A stretch of 64,000 nt of DNA from NCBI RefSeq assembly GCF_048569485.1, contig NC_134357.1, positions 64,662,168-64,726,167 on the forward strand, read 5' to 3'. The position numbers were made by a program, and so were the translations under genes. Below the pieces are notes generated by a model that saw only the letters and a list, made by a program, of their open reading frames with translations, was not told where the DNA came from and made no database searches. The number at the start of each line of letters is the position of its first letter. The first letter of the stretch is position 1. Below are positions 11,027 to 21,465 of the stretch, piece after piece. The DNA comes from Anomaloglossus baeobatrachus (taxonomy: Eukaryota > Chordata > Amphibia > Anura > Aromobatidae).

Positions 11027-12659
11027 ATGTGTTTTTCCAAAAATAAACCCTCCTCCAAAAATAAACCCCAGCAGGCGTTTTCAGACTTTTCGTAGCAAGG
11101 CTAAAATATAAGCCCTACCCCGAAAATAAGCCCTAGTTGCGGTTCAATAAAGAAGTGTCCAAGCAGCGAAAAAAGTTAAAGAATACCACAGGACACTTCA
11201 TTATAGACAGCAGACACCCCGAAAAGAGAGAAAAAGAAGATAGAAGACCCCACAGTTATATTCACCAGACGTCGAACGTGAGGACCTGCAGCGGAATGCA
11301 CACACACACATCAGATCACACACCCACACACATCAGATCACGTACACAATCAGATCACACACGCACACACATCAGATCGCGTACACAATTAGATCACACA
11401 CCCACACACACAAACATCAGTTCACACAAACATCTGATTGTCACATAATCACACATCAGATTGCTTACACAATCACACATCAGTTTGCACACACACTCAC
11501 CACATCCATCAATACCGATTGCTTCTGGCCGGCAGAAAATCCTGGGAAGCAGTGTGATGGAACGCATAGAGGATCTGCGGTAGAATGCATCGATGCATTC
11601 CACCGCCAAGTCATCAATTTGTTTCACTGCACTGCGTTCCATCTTCCCCTGCTGGTCTGAAGTAATTGTTAGCGCCGGATGTTGCATTTGAGAGTGTGTG
11701 GGTGTGTATGTGTAAACTGATGTGTGATTGTGTTGGCGACCTGATGTGTCTGTGTATGAGTGTGTGTGTGTGTGTGTGTGTGTGATCTGATGTATGTGAG
11801 TGTGCCGACCAGAAGCAGGGGAGGACTGCGTGCAGCATACCTACTGGGAGCACTCGCCGAAGATCACAGGAGGACTTGGGAGCTATGCAGACGTCCGTGA
11901 TCTGGTAAGTATGAGTCTCCCTGGGAAGAGGGGGTGGTCTGCTTTTTGGAGGTGGGTAAATTTACCCCCAAACATGTTTCCCCAAGAAAAACACCTACCC
12001 AAAAATAAGCCTTAAGGCCGCTTTACACACTGCGATATCGGTCCCGATATCGCTAGTGTGGGTACCCACCCCCATCTGTTGTGCGACACGGGCAAATCGC
12101 TGCCCGTGCCGCACAACATCGCCCAGACCCGTCACACATACTTCCCTGCCCGGCGACGTCGCTGTGACCTGCGAACCGCCTCCTTTCTAAGGGGGCGGTT
12201 CGTTCAACGTCACCGCGACGTCACAGCAGCGTCACGGAACTGCGACCCAATAGAAGCGGAGGGGCGGAGATGAGCGGAACGAACATCCCGCCCACCTCCT
12301 TCCTTCCGCATAGCGGCCGGGAGGCAGGTAAGGAGAGCTTCCTCGTTCCTGCGGCGTCACACACAGCGATGTGTGCTGCCGCAGGAGCGACGAACTACAT
12401 CGTTACTGCTGCAGTAACGATAATCGAGAATGGACCCCCATGTCACCGATGAGCGATTTTGCACGTTTTTGCAACGATGCAAAATCGCTCATCGGTGTCA
12501 CACGCAGCAACATCGCTAATGCGGCCGGATGTGCGTCACAAATTCCGTGACCCCAACGACTCCGCATTAGCGATGTCGCAGCGTGTAAAGCCCCCTTTAG
12601 TGCTTTTTCAGGGCAAAAAAAGAAGTATAAAACAGTGTCTTATTTTTGGAAAAACACAG
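11027..12659. mobile_element. TA-flanked mariner-like MITE inside the SINE
   Basis: Termini are ATGTGTTTTTCCAAAAATAA on the left and the complement of CTGTGTTTTTCCAAAAATAAG on the right. TA flanks both ends (11025-11026 and 12660-12661). The interior has a CA-rich stretch (11284-11470) facing a TG-rich stretch (11690-11800). It has no coding frame of note. The same family occurs at 16762-18965. It is itself split by the MITE at 12015. Confidence 0.8.
12015..12596 (+). mobile_element. Harbinger-like MITE, copy 2
   Basis: Flanked by TTA (12012-12014 and 12597-12599). It begins AGGCCGCTTTACACACTGC and ends GCAGCGTGTAAAGCCCCCT. The centre carries CCCAATAGAAGCGGAGGGG. It lies inside the TA-flanked element, so it is the youngest of the three nested layers here. 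A close relative in reverse orientation is at 29611. Confidence 0.88.
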
Positions 12660-12661
12660 TA

Positions 12662-12747
12662 GATTATGAGCCCCAATAGGAACAGTGATGATGATGTCTG
12701 TAAAGCGCTAAGGAAATTAATGGTACTATATAGGTGGGTAAAGTAAA
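12662..12747 (+). mobile_element. tRNA-derived SINE, 3' part
   Basis: Continues the SINE exactly after the inserted element: GATTATGAGCCCCAATAGG, then TGTCTGTAAAGCGCTAAGG, then the tail AATTAATGGTACTATATA. The tail resembles the 3' end of the LINE at 14215 (see findings), which suggests that LINE supplied the machinery. Confidence 0.85.
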
Positions 12748-14182
12748 AAAATGGTTCAGCCAACATATTTCTATGGGCACTTTTATTCAATTAGAAAAAA
12801 AAGAACATATATCATTTTAGGAGAGCTAGATGGATTAGAAGCTAAAGAAGATGTCAGGAAGAGGGAAGACAAGAACAATTGCACCTTTGCTGTTGATCCA
12901 GTTTTTGTAAATGCAAAATCCTTGGAAATAAAGTTCAGAGCCAACATTTCACCTAAACCTGTACAGCTGTCCTGCCCCACGCTTCCATGAAGGCTTTGTG
13001 ATGTCATTTTCACGTATAATTCATTGTCCACAATGGCCACGTGGCAGATTGCTTAAAGCATGAAACAGATAAGACCTTTTTGTTCAGGGAGCTGACTTAT
13101 TTGAACTGTTTGTATATGAAAGTCTTCCGCCATGGTTCATTTGTCTTCATGACGTATGTTGTGCTAAAGTCTTAAGGTCTAGTGTGCACTATCAAAACGT
13201 TAACCCTTACCTTAAACAATGAATAACTGATAGTCATCCGCAACAGGGAAAAAAAAACATGCCAGATTTCAATATATTTTTCTGAAGGTGCAATTGAATA
13301 GCAATTTCCTACTAAATTATTAATACAAAGTTAATTCCATGTATCACTAAAACCATCCTTCCAATAATTGTGCTGTGAGGGATCTCATCTATTGCCAGCT
13401 GATTCGATTATCGCACTGCACTAGGATGTCATCCGAGAGCAGTTTCATGTTTCACTCACACCCATAGACTTGTATGGGTGCGAGTGACACGTCTCTCGCT
13501 GACAATCGCAGCATGCTGTGATTTTTCGCTCATCCTGAATCTGGATGAGAAAAAGGCTGACTATCTGCTCTCCCTCATTGTATAACATTGGTCCGAATGC
13601 AATGCGACATTTTCTCACATTGCACTCGTCCGAGTCATACACTCATGTGAGCGTATCCTTGAACTGACTCCAATTTCTTAATATCCTTTTTAAAATGTGG
13701 AGCCTAAAACTGGATCCCATATACTAGATGTGGCCTTATAAGTGATTTATAGAGTGGTAACAATACATTGGGATGATGGGCGTCTCTAGTAGTTTTATTT
13801 TCTTATTCATATGATGACTAATCCTTTCATACAGTGGGCGTTTAGTTCTCCCCATGTATTTGTTTTGGCATGAACACTTAATAAAATATATAAGTGCCTT
13901 TATGCTGCATATTATGTATTCCTTAAGTTTGAGTTTACATTCCCGTCATTATTACTAAATTCTTATATGCGTTTACTAGTTTTCAACATGCCTTATATTT
14001 TTTATGTGGAATAAAAATTCTGTTAATTCAGAAAATAGCGATTATTTTTGTACTGTATATATTGCATGCTTTCTTATAAATACATCTAGGTTTCATTGTA
14101 GAAGACCTCCTATTGTTTTATTATTCTATGACATCTTCCATTTTGGTTTTTTTATTATGTTTTTAAGAATGTTTGTATTAGC
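12748..14182. other. Unassigned, with repeat fragments
   Basis: A segment at 13440-13640 (ACTCACACCCATAGACTTG) resembles a common MITE, and 13690-13760 (TGTGGCCTTATAAGTGATTT) resembles a degraded dispersed repeat. A frame of 79 codons at 12751-12990 has no recognisable domain. No gene is called. Confidence 0.4.
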
Positions 14183-14186
14183 ATCA

Positions 14187-14217
<31 letters not shown>

Positions 14218-14218
14218 G
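14183..14218 (-). repeat. (TAA)n tail of the LINE
   Basis: Run of ATT on the plus strand directly beyond the LINE 3' end. It reads as a TAA-type tail on the LINE strand, as is usual for L2-like elements that prime on short microsatellite tails. Confidence 0.85.
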
Positions 14219-15275
14219 CGCCATTTATTCCATGGAGATTTACAAGTGAAAAGGGTATACATAAAGACAAGTGCAATAATCATGAACATTACAAAACAGA
14301 CAAGAGGAGAGAGGACCCTGCCCGCGAGGGCTCACAGTATACAGCAGGAGAGAGGACCCTGCCCACGAGGGCTCACAGTCTACAAGAGGAGAGAGGACCC
14401 TGCCCGCAAGGGCTCACAGTCTACAGGAGGAGAGAGGACCCTGCCCACGAGGGCTCACAGTCTACAGGAGGAGAGAGGACCCTGCCCGCGAGGGCTCACA
14501 GTCTACAGGAGGAGAGAAGACCCTGCCCACGAGGGCTCACAGTCTACAGGAGGAGAGAGGTCCGTGCCCGTGAGGGCTCACAGTCTACAGGAGGAGAGAG
14601 GACCCTGCCCGCTAGGGCTCACAGTATACAGCAGGAGAGAGGACCCTGCTCGCGAGGGATCACAGTCTACAGGAGGAGAGAGGACCCTGCCCATGAGGGC
14701 TCACAGTCTAGAGGAGGAGAGAGGACCCTGCCTGCGAGGGATCACAGTCTACAGGAGGAGAGAGGACCCTGCCCATGAGGGCTCACAGTCTACAGGAGGA
14801 GAGATGAACCTGCCTGCGAGGGCTCACAGTCTACAGGAGGAGAGATGAACCTGCCTGCGAGGGCTCACAGTCTACAGGGATGGGTGAGGGTACAATAGGT
14901 GAGGACAGAGCCGGTTGCGCAGTGGTGTACTGGACTGAGGGTTATTGTAGGTTGTAGGCTTGTTGGAAGAGATGGGTCTTCTGGTTCCTCTTGCAGATTT
15001 CCACAGTAGGTGAGAGTCTGATATGCTGAGGTAGAGCGTTCCAGAGTATAAGGGAGGCATGGGAGAAATCTTGTATACGATGGTGGGAAGAGGAGATAAG
15101 AGAGGAGTAGAGAAGTAGGTCTTGTGAGGATCTGAGGTTACGTGCAGGTAGGTACCGGGAGACTAGGTCACAGGAGGAGACAGGTTGTGGATGGCTTTGT
15201 ACTGTATGTCATGGTTAGTGTTTTGAACTGGAGTCTTTGGGCAATAGGAAGCCAGTGAAGGGTTATGATTGGAAT
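14219..15275 (-). mobile_element. L2/CR1-type LINE, 3' end
   Basis: On the minus strand the stretch 15260-14940 encodes pieces of the C-terminal part of a non-LTR reverse-transcriptase protein: SLHWLPIAQRLQFKTL, LVSRYLPARNLRSSQDLL, and LILWNALPQHIRLSPTVE ending in QQAYNLQ and stop. These match the conserved WLPV...RI.FK and LWN.LP...R motifs that follow the RT domain in L2, CR1 and Rex1 families. At least one frameshift lies between the first and second pieces. The 3' untranslated region holds a 41-bp minisatellite and then the tail. The copy is 5'-truncated, as most LINE copies are. Confidence 0.82.
14304..14877 (-). repeat. 41-bp minisatellite in the LINE 3' UTR
   Basis: About 14 tandem copies with period 41 (GAGGACC at 14311, 14352, 14393). 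The unit contains GAGGACCCTGCCCGCGAGGG and CTCACAGTCTACAGGAGG. A single unit is normal LINE 3' UTR sequence, so the array is a local expansion. Confidence 0.92.
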
Positions 15276-15464
15276 TAGTAATTGCTTATCCATCTTTTTA
15301 TTATCATTTTGTAGATTGTAGATTATCTCCAAAAAATTCCCTAGGAATTTCCATAATTTCCATTTGTTTGTTTTTTTACCAATTGTTCTACATTGTATCC
15401 TGTTTGCAGATTTTGAAAATCAATTATATTACCACACTTTTGCCGTAGTCTCATCAATTGACTT
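15276..15464. other. Unassigned AT-rich stretch
   Basis: No repeat or coding signal recognised. Confidence 0.4.
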
Positions 15465-15467
15465 TTA

Positions 15468-15629
15468 AGGCCCCTTTACACACTGCAACATCGCAAATGA
15501 CATCGCTGTAACGTCACCGGTTTTGTGACGTAATAGCGATCTCCCCAGCGACATTGCAGTGTGTGAAAACCCGGCCAGGTTGGGATCGCTGGTGGGATCG
15601 CTAGAAAGTCTCAGTGTGTAAAGGCGCCT
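15468..15629 (+). mobile_element. 162-bp miniature TTA-flanked MITE
   Basis: Flanked by TTA (15465-15467 and 15630-15632). It begins AGGCCCCTTTACACACTGC and ends CAGTGTGTAAAGGCGCCT. It is a much shorter relative of the Harbinger-like family, consisting of little beyond the two ends. Confidence 0.85.
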
Positions 15630-15632
15630 TTA

Positions 15633-16116
15633 GGAACCTTCAGCAACCGTCTGATCATACACTGTGGCTAATCTATGCAACAATACAAGAACCCTATAGA
15701 CAGCGAAGTTCCCAAACAACAGGAGTCTGCGTAGTCAATATCGTCTTTGTCCTCTGAGCTTTCTTTCCATGGTTGAATTGAGTTTGACAAATGCTCCAGC
15801 TGATCAGCTTGTTCTGAAATGTTTACTTATAAGTTGAGATAACACGTTCTCCTTGTACCTGTGTTCAGTCAATACTTTGGAACAATGCACAATGGTGGAG
15901 GCATATTACAACCATGCAGTTGTTCCAGTTCTACCAGAGGGTTGGTACTGACTTCCTTGGCTGCCAGGTTAAGCCGTCCATAGACTTCATCACCAGTTTT
16001 CATCCAAGAAAAGTTCCCAAATTAATGGGTAGATGCATCTGTGTCACTGGGAAGGTTCATCCTATGAGAAAATAAAAAGAAGACTGGCAAAATACATCTG
16101 CAATGTGCTAAAACAC
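15633..16116. other. Unassigned stretch
   Basis: Probably low-copy sequence. Reverse-strand reading near 16060-15880 starts with a T-rich tract and CAG-like acceptor, but all three frames stop quickly, so no exon is called. Confidence 0.35.
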
Positions 16117-16119
16117 TAA

Positions 16120-16649
16120 AGGCTGCTTTATACGCACACACATGTGAAAGCCCCCGTCCCCGTCATTTGTGCGTCACGGGCAAATCGCTGCCTGTGGCGC
16201 ACAATATCGCTAACACCTGTCACACATACTTACCTTCCTAGCGACGTCGCTGTGGGCGGTGAACAACCTCTTTGTTAAGGGGGAGGTTCGTGCGCCGTCA
16301 CAGCGAAGTCACACAGCGGCCGACCAATAGAAGCGGAGGGGCGGTGACCAGCTGCATTAACGACACGCCCACCTTGTTGCCGGAGGACGCAGGTAAGCTG
16401 TTGTTCGTCTTTCCCGGGGTGTCACACGTAGCAATGTGTGCTGCCTCAGGAACGACGAACAACCTGCGTCCTGAACGACCAACGAGATTTTGAAAATGAA
16501 CGACGTGTCAACGATCAACGATTAGGTGAGTATGTTTGATCGTTAACACTCGCTTGGAGCTGTTACACGCAACGACGTCGCTAACGACGCCAGATGTGCG
16601 TCACGAATTTCGTGACCCCGACGACATGTCGTTGCATGTAAAGCCCCCT
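16120..16649. mobile_element. Harbinger-like MITE, copy 3
   Basis: Begins AGGCTGCTTTATACGC and ends GCATGTAAAGCCCCCT, with flanks TAA and TTA. The centre carries CCAATAGAAGCGGAGGGG. No coding capacity. Confidence 0.8.
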
Positions 16650-16904
16650 TTAGACTGGGTCTATTGCGTACATCTGGACCCCATGAAAATTATGCTGACC
16701 CCAATGACAGCATAGAAGTCTTTGAACTGGACAGCAATAGACACATTGTCTTGCTGATTTACACACGTTATTTTCCCAAAAATAAGACCTACCCTGAAAA
16801 TAAACCCTAGTAGGATTTTTGGGGCTTTTTTGAGTATACTTAAAATATAAGCCCTACTCAAAAAACAAGCCCTAGTTGCAGTCCAAGCAGCTAAAAAAAG
16901 TTAA

Positions 16905-18195
16905 ACGGAACCTGTCAGGTCCTGTATGTGGAACACCCTGGGGTTGAGGGAGGTTAATCAGACTCATCGCAGATCCTCTGCGTCGTCACAGGGTGGCCTG
17001 GCACGGTTTCTTAACCTCGAGGCGTACACGAGGGAGGGAAGGCGGTGGATGGGAGCAAGGATGGAGGATGGGGGTAGTGACGGTGAGGAAAGTCTTTTTA
17101 GATCGTGACGCCAGCTGTGGTCCGCGGCCAGAGATGGGCCGCTGCTGCGGATGCTGCTCTCTGGGGCTGATGGTGAAGGTCGCAGCCAGGATGGTGTCGC
17201 TCCCCACAGGCGGAGCGGGGAGGATGACGGAGGGCGGACAGGGTTGGTAGTAGTCCCCATTGGCATCGCAGCGCTGGGTGATGGCGCCGACAAATGAGAG
17301 GCAGAGGCATGGGCTGCGCTTCCAGGTCTTTTACTCACTGGTAGTTCAGGCGCTGCCCCAGAGTACCGGTCTCTGCCACGATGGGCTCCAGCCGATCCCG
17401 TATAGTCGGTGGTCACCGCCGGTGCCCGTGGAAGTCTTTCTAATGAAGTGTCCCCCGTTTGCTATCCAGAACCCGGGCTGAGCCTCCAGCTCCAAGCCAC
17501 AGGCTCCACAAAGAATGAGAAACACTTGCCTCCTGTTGTCTGTGTGAGATGTTATCCCAAGCTGTGCCCGGGAAAGTCTACTCTAGTGAGATGGTTGCGC
17601 CTACTTCTTACCCCAAGTGGTGCCGCCCCAAGTGGTTGTACTAGCGAATGGGGAAGTCCCATGCTTCATGATGGCTAACTTCCCTGTCTGCCCTAGTCCA
17701 CCCCCTGTGGGAAAGCACCTTATTGTTTTATGTGTGTGGTTTAGTGAAGTCACCGGCAGTTAACCCCCTCCTAACCTGGGATGGATATTACCCCTTAAAG
17801 GAGGTGCAATACCCTGTGGTACCTGAAGCCTCAGGGGCGCCACATATGCACCCAGAACCAAGAGTGGTTCTGGGTGCATATTTCTAATCCCTGCCTAGCA
17901 GTCCTGGCCTATAGTAGCATAGATTAAGAGATCTTTAGAAAAAGTATTTCTAAATACCCACAGGGGCGTGCTTATATGCTAAGGGGGCTGACTAGCTAAG
18001 AGGGCTGACTAGGCCAGGGAAGGAATGCCCTTGTGACTAGTCCCTGCGCTCATTAGCATATCATAAAGGATCTTTAGAAATACGTTTTCTAAAGATCTCT
18101 TTATCTATGCGGCTGGGACTGTTAGGCAGGGATTAGAAATATGCACCCAGAACCGCTTGTGGTTCCGAGTGCATACAGGACTTGACAGGTTCCCT
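16905..18195. mobile_element. TTAA-flanked element inside the mariner-like element
   Basis: Begins ACGGAACCTGTCAGGTCC and ends GACAGGTTCCCT, flanked by TTAA at 16901-16904 and 18196-18199. The uninterrupted target is seen in the other copy near 11165-11190 (AAAAAAGTTAAAGAATACC). TTAA targets are typical of piggyBac and Kolobok elements; without a transposase the choice stays open. Relatives lie at 19243 and 56655. Confidence 0.82.
16929..17844 (-). mobile_element. Solo-LTR fossil (probably Ty3/gypsy)
   Basis: A 916-bp insertion with TG...CA ends (TGGAACACCC and GGGGCGCCACA) and the 4-bp direct repeat TATG on both sides (16925-16928 and 17845-17848). It interrupts the TTAA element within a segment that is continuous in the relative at 19243. 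No internal region is present, so it looks like a solo LTR left by recombination. Orientation is inferred from a remembered LTR start TGTGGCGCCCCTG on the minus strand. Confidence 0.6.
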
Positions 18196-19191
18196 TTAAA
18201 GAATATAGCAGGACTCTTCATCTAAGAAAGCAGTTACCCCAAAAGAAAGCATACATCCCCAAAAGAAAGCAGACACACCTACAAAAAAAGAAGAAAAAAA
18301 TTGCACTCAGCAGACCCCAAACAATTACAAGTGCCGATGGTGGATGGGCTCTCACACAGATATCTGCGTCACTGTCCAGTATCTCGCCGTTCCATCTGCA
18401 TTGCACTGCAGCTCTCACAAACAGATCGGGTACCAATTTTACTCTGCGCGAGTGGTACTGCTTCCAGTCACCAGGGGGAGCCAACCACTGTAGAATGCAG
18501 GGGGACCTGACAGTGATGCAAATTTGTATGTGAGAACCCATTCACTTGCCAACGCTAATTTTTTGGAGTCTGGTAAGAGACATTCTTTTAGGAAGTCTCT
18601 GCTTTCTTTTGGGGTTAAACTTAGTAGTACATAGAGAATAATACATTAAAGATGGTAATTTAAAGCTCTATAAATATGGCATGTACCCACCACTATAGGA
18701 TTAGTTCTGCACCATGAGAAGAGCAGATCAGATAAGAAAATGTGCATCTGAACTAGTAATAGGATTAACACAAAATGTTGATGTTCCAGAATGTGATGAC
18801 TGGACTATATTTGAATAAATGTTGATTTATTTTTTTTTTGGTTCAAGAATAAAAGTGGGTTGTTGTTCATGGGAAAATAGAAAATATCCCCTGAAAAAAA
18901 GCCCAAGTGCATCTTTCGGAGCAAAAAAAAATATGAGACCCTGCCTTATTTTCGGGGAAACACGGTAGTTGCAGAATGATTGTCATTACAAGCCGCTGTC
19001 TTACTTGTTCACAATAGTAATTTCCTACATTCTATCCTCGGCCGCCAACTGGTTACAGATGAGATGGAAGTGGGAACCATAATAAGCGGATGCACCGTCT
19101 CATTTTATTTCTTGGACAAAGGAAAAATTTGCCCTATGGTCCGGTCTCTACCACCCCATACTCATCAAAATTAATCTGGCCCTATAGTTAA

Positions 19192-20429
19192 AGGGAATTG
19201 GTCAGTTAAAAACACGTAATTAACCTGAAGATATGGGGTTAAAAGGAACCTGTCAGGTCCAATATGCCCCCAGAACCACGAGCAGTTCTGGGTGCATATT
19301 GCTAATCCCTGCCTAACCGTCCCTGTATACACTAGCAAAGATAAAGAGATCTTTAGAAGAAGTATTTTTAAAGATCTTTAACTATATGCTAATGAGCGAC
19401 GGGACGAGTCCACTGAGCGTTGGTTCCCCTGGCCAGTTGGCTCCATTAGCATGTAAGTACGTCCCTGTGGGTGTCCTAACATGCTAATGAATACTCAGCG
19501 TTACAGGATGATCTCACTCACCTCTCCGCTGCCATTGCGTCCGTCGGGGAATTTCGGCTCAGTGTGCATGATCCCGGAGTTTATGTACGCGTCCTGGCTT
19601 CAAACTGAAGTAGTGCACATGACCCAAACTCCGGGGTCATGCGCACTGAGCCGAAATCCAGCGTCGGACGCAATGGCAGCGGAGAGGTGAGTGAGATCAT
19701 CCTGTAACGCTGAGTATTCATTAGCATGTTAGCACACCCACAGGAGCCCAAAGGGGCACACTAGCATGCTAATGGGGCCAACTTGCCAGGGGAACTCACG
19801 CCCATGGGACTAGTCCCCTCGCTCATTAGCATACGCTAAAAGAGCTTTAGAAATACTTTTTCTAAAGATCCCTTTATCTATGCTAATGTATACAGGGACC
19901 GTTAGGCAGGGATTAGAAATATGTACTCAGAACTGCTCGTGTTTCTGGGTGCATACTGTACCTACTGTACATACTGTTCCCTTTAATCTGCAGGTTACTA
20001 GCGTTTTGAAGCTGCCCTGCACTGGCACTGAGATTCCTGCAACCGGAAGGAAACTACATTTATTTGTCCAAACAGCCTTGGGATTTCAGTCATAAAGGTA
20101 GGTCGGTGCAGTATCGGTTCTTGCTAAGTGTATAGTGAGTGGCGGCTCTAACTGCGCCACAGGCACTGACCGGCTCTAATGCTGACACAGCTGTCTGTCA
20201 CTGCCAGGGTGTGGTTACAGCCATCGCTCATTATAAACTGAGCGCCGAAAAGAAACCACCTGACCTACCCCTATGACTGAAAGCCCAAAGCTGCTGGGAC
20301 AAATAAAGTTAACCTCTTAGCTGCAGGGCTCTTGGTGCTGGCACTGGGCAGCTTCAAAATGCTATTAAACGACAGATTAACCCTATATCTGCAGGTTAAT
20401 AGTGGTTTTTTTTACCAGACAGGTTCCCT
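19192..20429. mobile_element. TTAA-flanked element (outer)
   Basis: Flanked by TTAA at 19188-19191 and 20430-20433. Ends are AGGGAATTGGTCAG and the complement of AGGGAACCTGTCTGG. The two arms share AACCTG(A/C)AGATAT near the inner element. It hosts the element at 19243. Confidence 0.78.
19243..19982. mobile_element. TTAA-flanked element (inner), largely palindromic
   Basis: Flanked by TTAA at 19239-19242 and 19983-19986. It begins AAGGAACCTGTCAGGTCC. The two halves are inverted relatives; both contain GATCTTTAGAA-type and ATGCTAATGAG segments. The opposite arm of the outer element keeps the empty site (complement of GATATAGGGTTAATCTG near 20375). Confidence 0.82.
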
Positions 20430-20433
20430 TTAA

Positions 20434-21461
20434 AGTTTTAAATGTCTTGTATTCTATATATGACCATGTAATAGAACCCCACCACCCACCATGTGAATTT
20501 GTAATACTGTTGTCCCCTTATTGTGATTGAATGCTTCAGGTGCTGTTAGCCCAGGGGTGTCACTGCTATCTCTACAACCCTTGCAACTACCAATATTTAG
20601 ACATTTTTCATGTGTGGCCACTAACGCATTTCAGACCTAAAAGCCCTGGTTGATTTTCAAATGTTATCCTTTCAGACCTTCAGGAACTTTAATACTGATC
20701 ACGTGTCATTAGGATCGGTCATCAATATAGGTTTAATAGGGATCCAACTTCTTCCTCCAATTGATCAGCTACTGTAAGTGAAGAGGCTGCAGTGCACTAG
20801 TTGTACAGCGCCATGCATTGCATAGTGGCCTTAAATGGTACTGCAAGGTCATTCCAATTCACTTTCATTGGTGTGAGTCTGCAGTTCCATTTTTGTACTT
20901 TATTTCCTGAAAGTCACAAACATAGGCTGAGTTTAGACGTCCAAAATGGGACTGACTGGCTACTGGCCTAGCTCGGATCAGATGACCTGCTGGTACGACC
21001 GGGTATTGCAATCCCAGACATGTGAATTCAGCCTTGAATAGAGAAGTAGAAGGTTCAATTAGGTGCTAATGATTTATTGCAACACTGCACTCCAAAGGAA
21101 AGAGCAGACTTCTGCATTTAATTGTTAATAATTTCCTAGATAAACCCAGAGGATATGGATTACCTTGGAACAAGTTGGAGCATGTCTCTTCACACTTACA
21201 CACTAATAGCTACGCTTTATCAAGATTCAAGATACTATTATTAGTCGGGAGAAACCGGTAAAGAGACCCATGAGGATCTCAGCTTTGATCTGTATACACA
21301 AGGAAACAGAAAAGGATAGCGGGTGAGATGACCCAAACATCGCCGACTCTTCTCGAAAGGGGAACGCTGATTATTTGGCGATATTTTTCATAACAATAAC
21401 TAAATGTAAATATTTTAATATAATTTATATTAATTTATATTATTAAATCCCTTGAAGTTAT
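20434..21461. other. Unassigned, with a MITE fragment
   Basis: Positions 20690-20780 (AGGATCGGTCATCAATATAGG region) resemble a common dispersed frog repeat. The rest shows no exon or repeat boundary that could be recognised. Confidence 0.4.
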
Positions 21462-21465
21462 TTAA

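Larger units (their letters stand above)
16762..18965. mobile_element. TA-flanked mariner-like element, second copy (nest host)
   Basis: The right end is GGGGAAACACGG followed by TA; the left end (TTTTCCCAAAAATAAGACC) is more worn. The interior segments CCAAGCAGC and AGCAGACACCCC-like pieces match the copy at 11027. It was opened by a TTAA-flanked element at 16905. Confidence 0.75.

Noticed and set aside
12751-12990. 79-codon frame LGELDGLEAKEDVRKRED
   Set aside because: It looks protein-like, but it has no splice signals, no recognised family and no neighbouring exon.
14246-14848. 200-codon frame of GEEDPAREG-like repeats
   Set aside because: It is the antisense of the 41-bp minisatellite in a LINE 3' UTR.
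15880-16075. Reverse-strand exon after a T-rich tract and TAG
   Set aside because: All three frames stop within about 15 codons.
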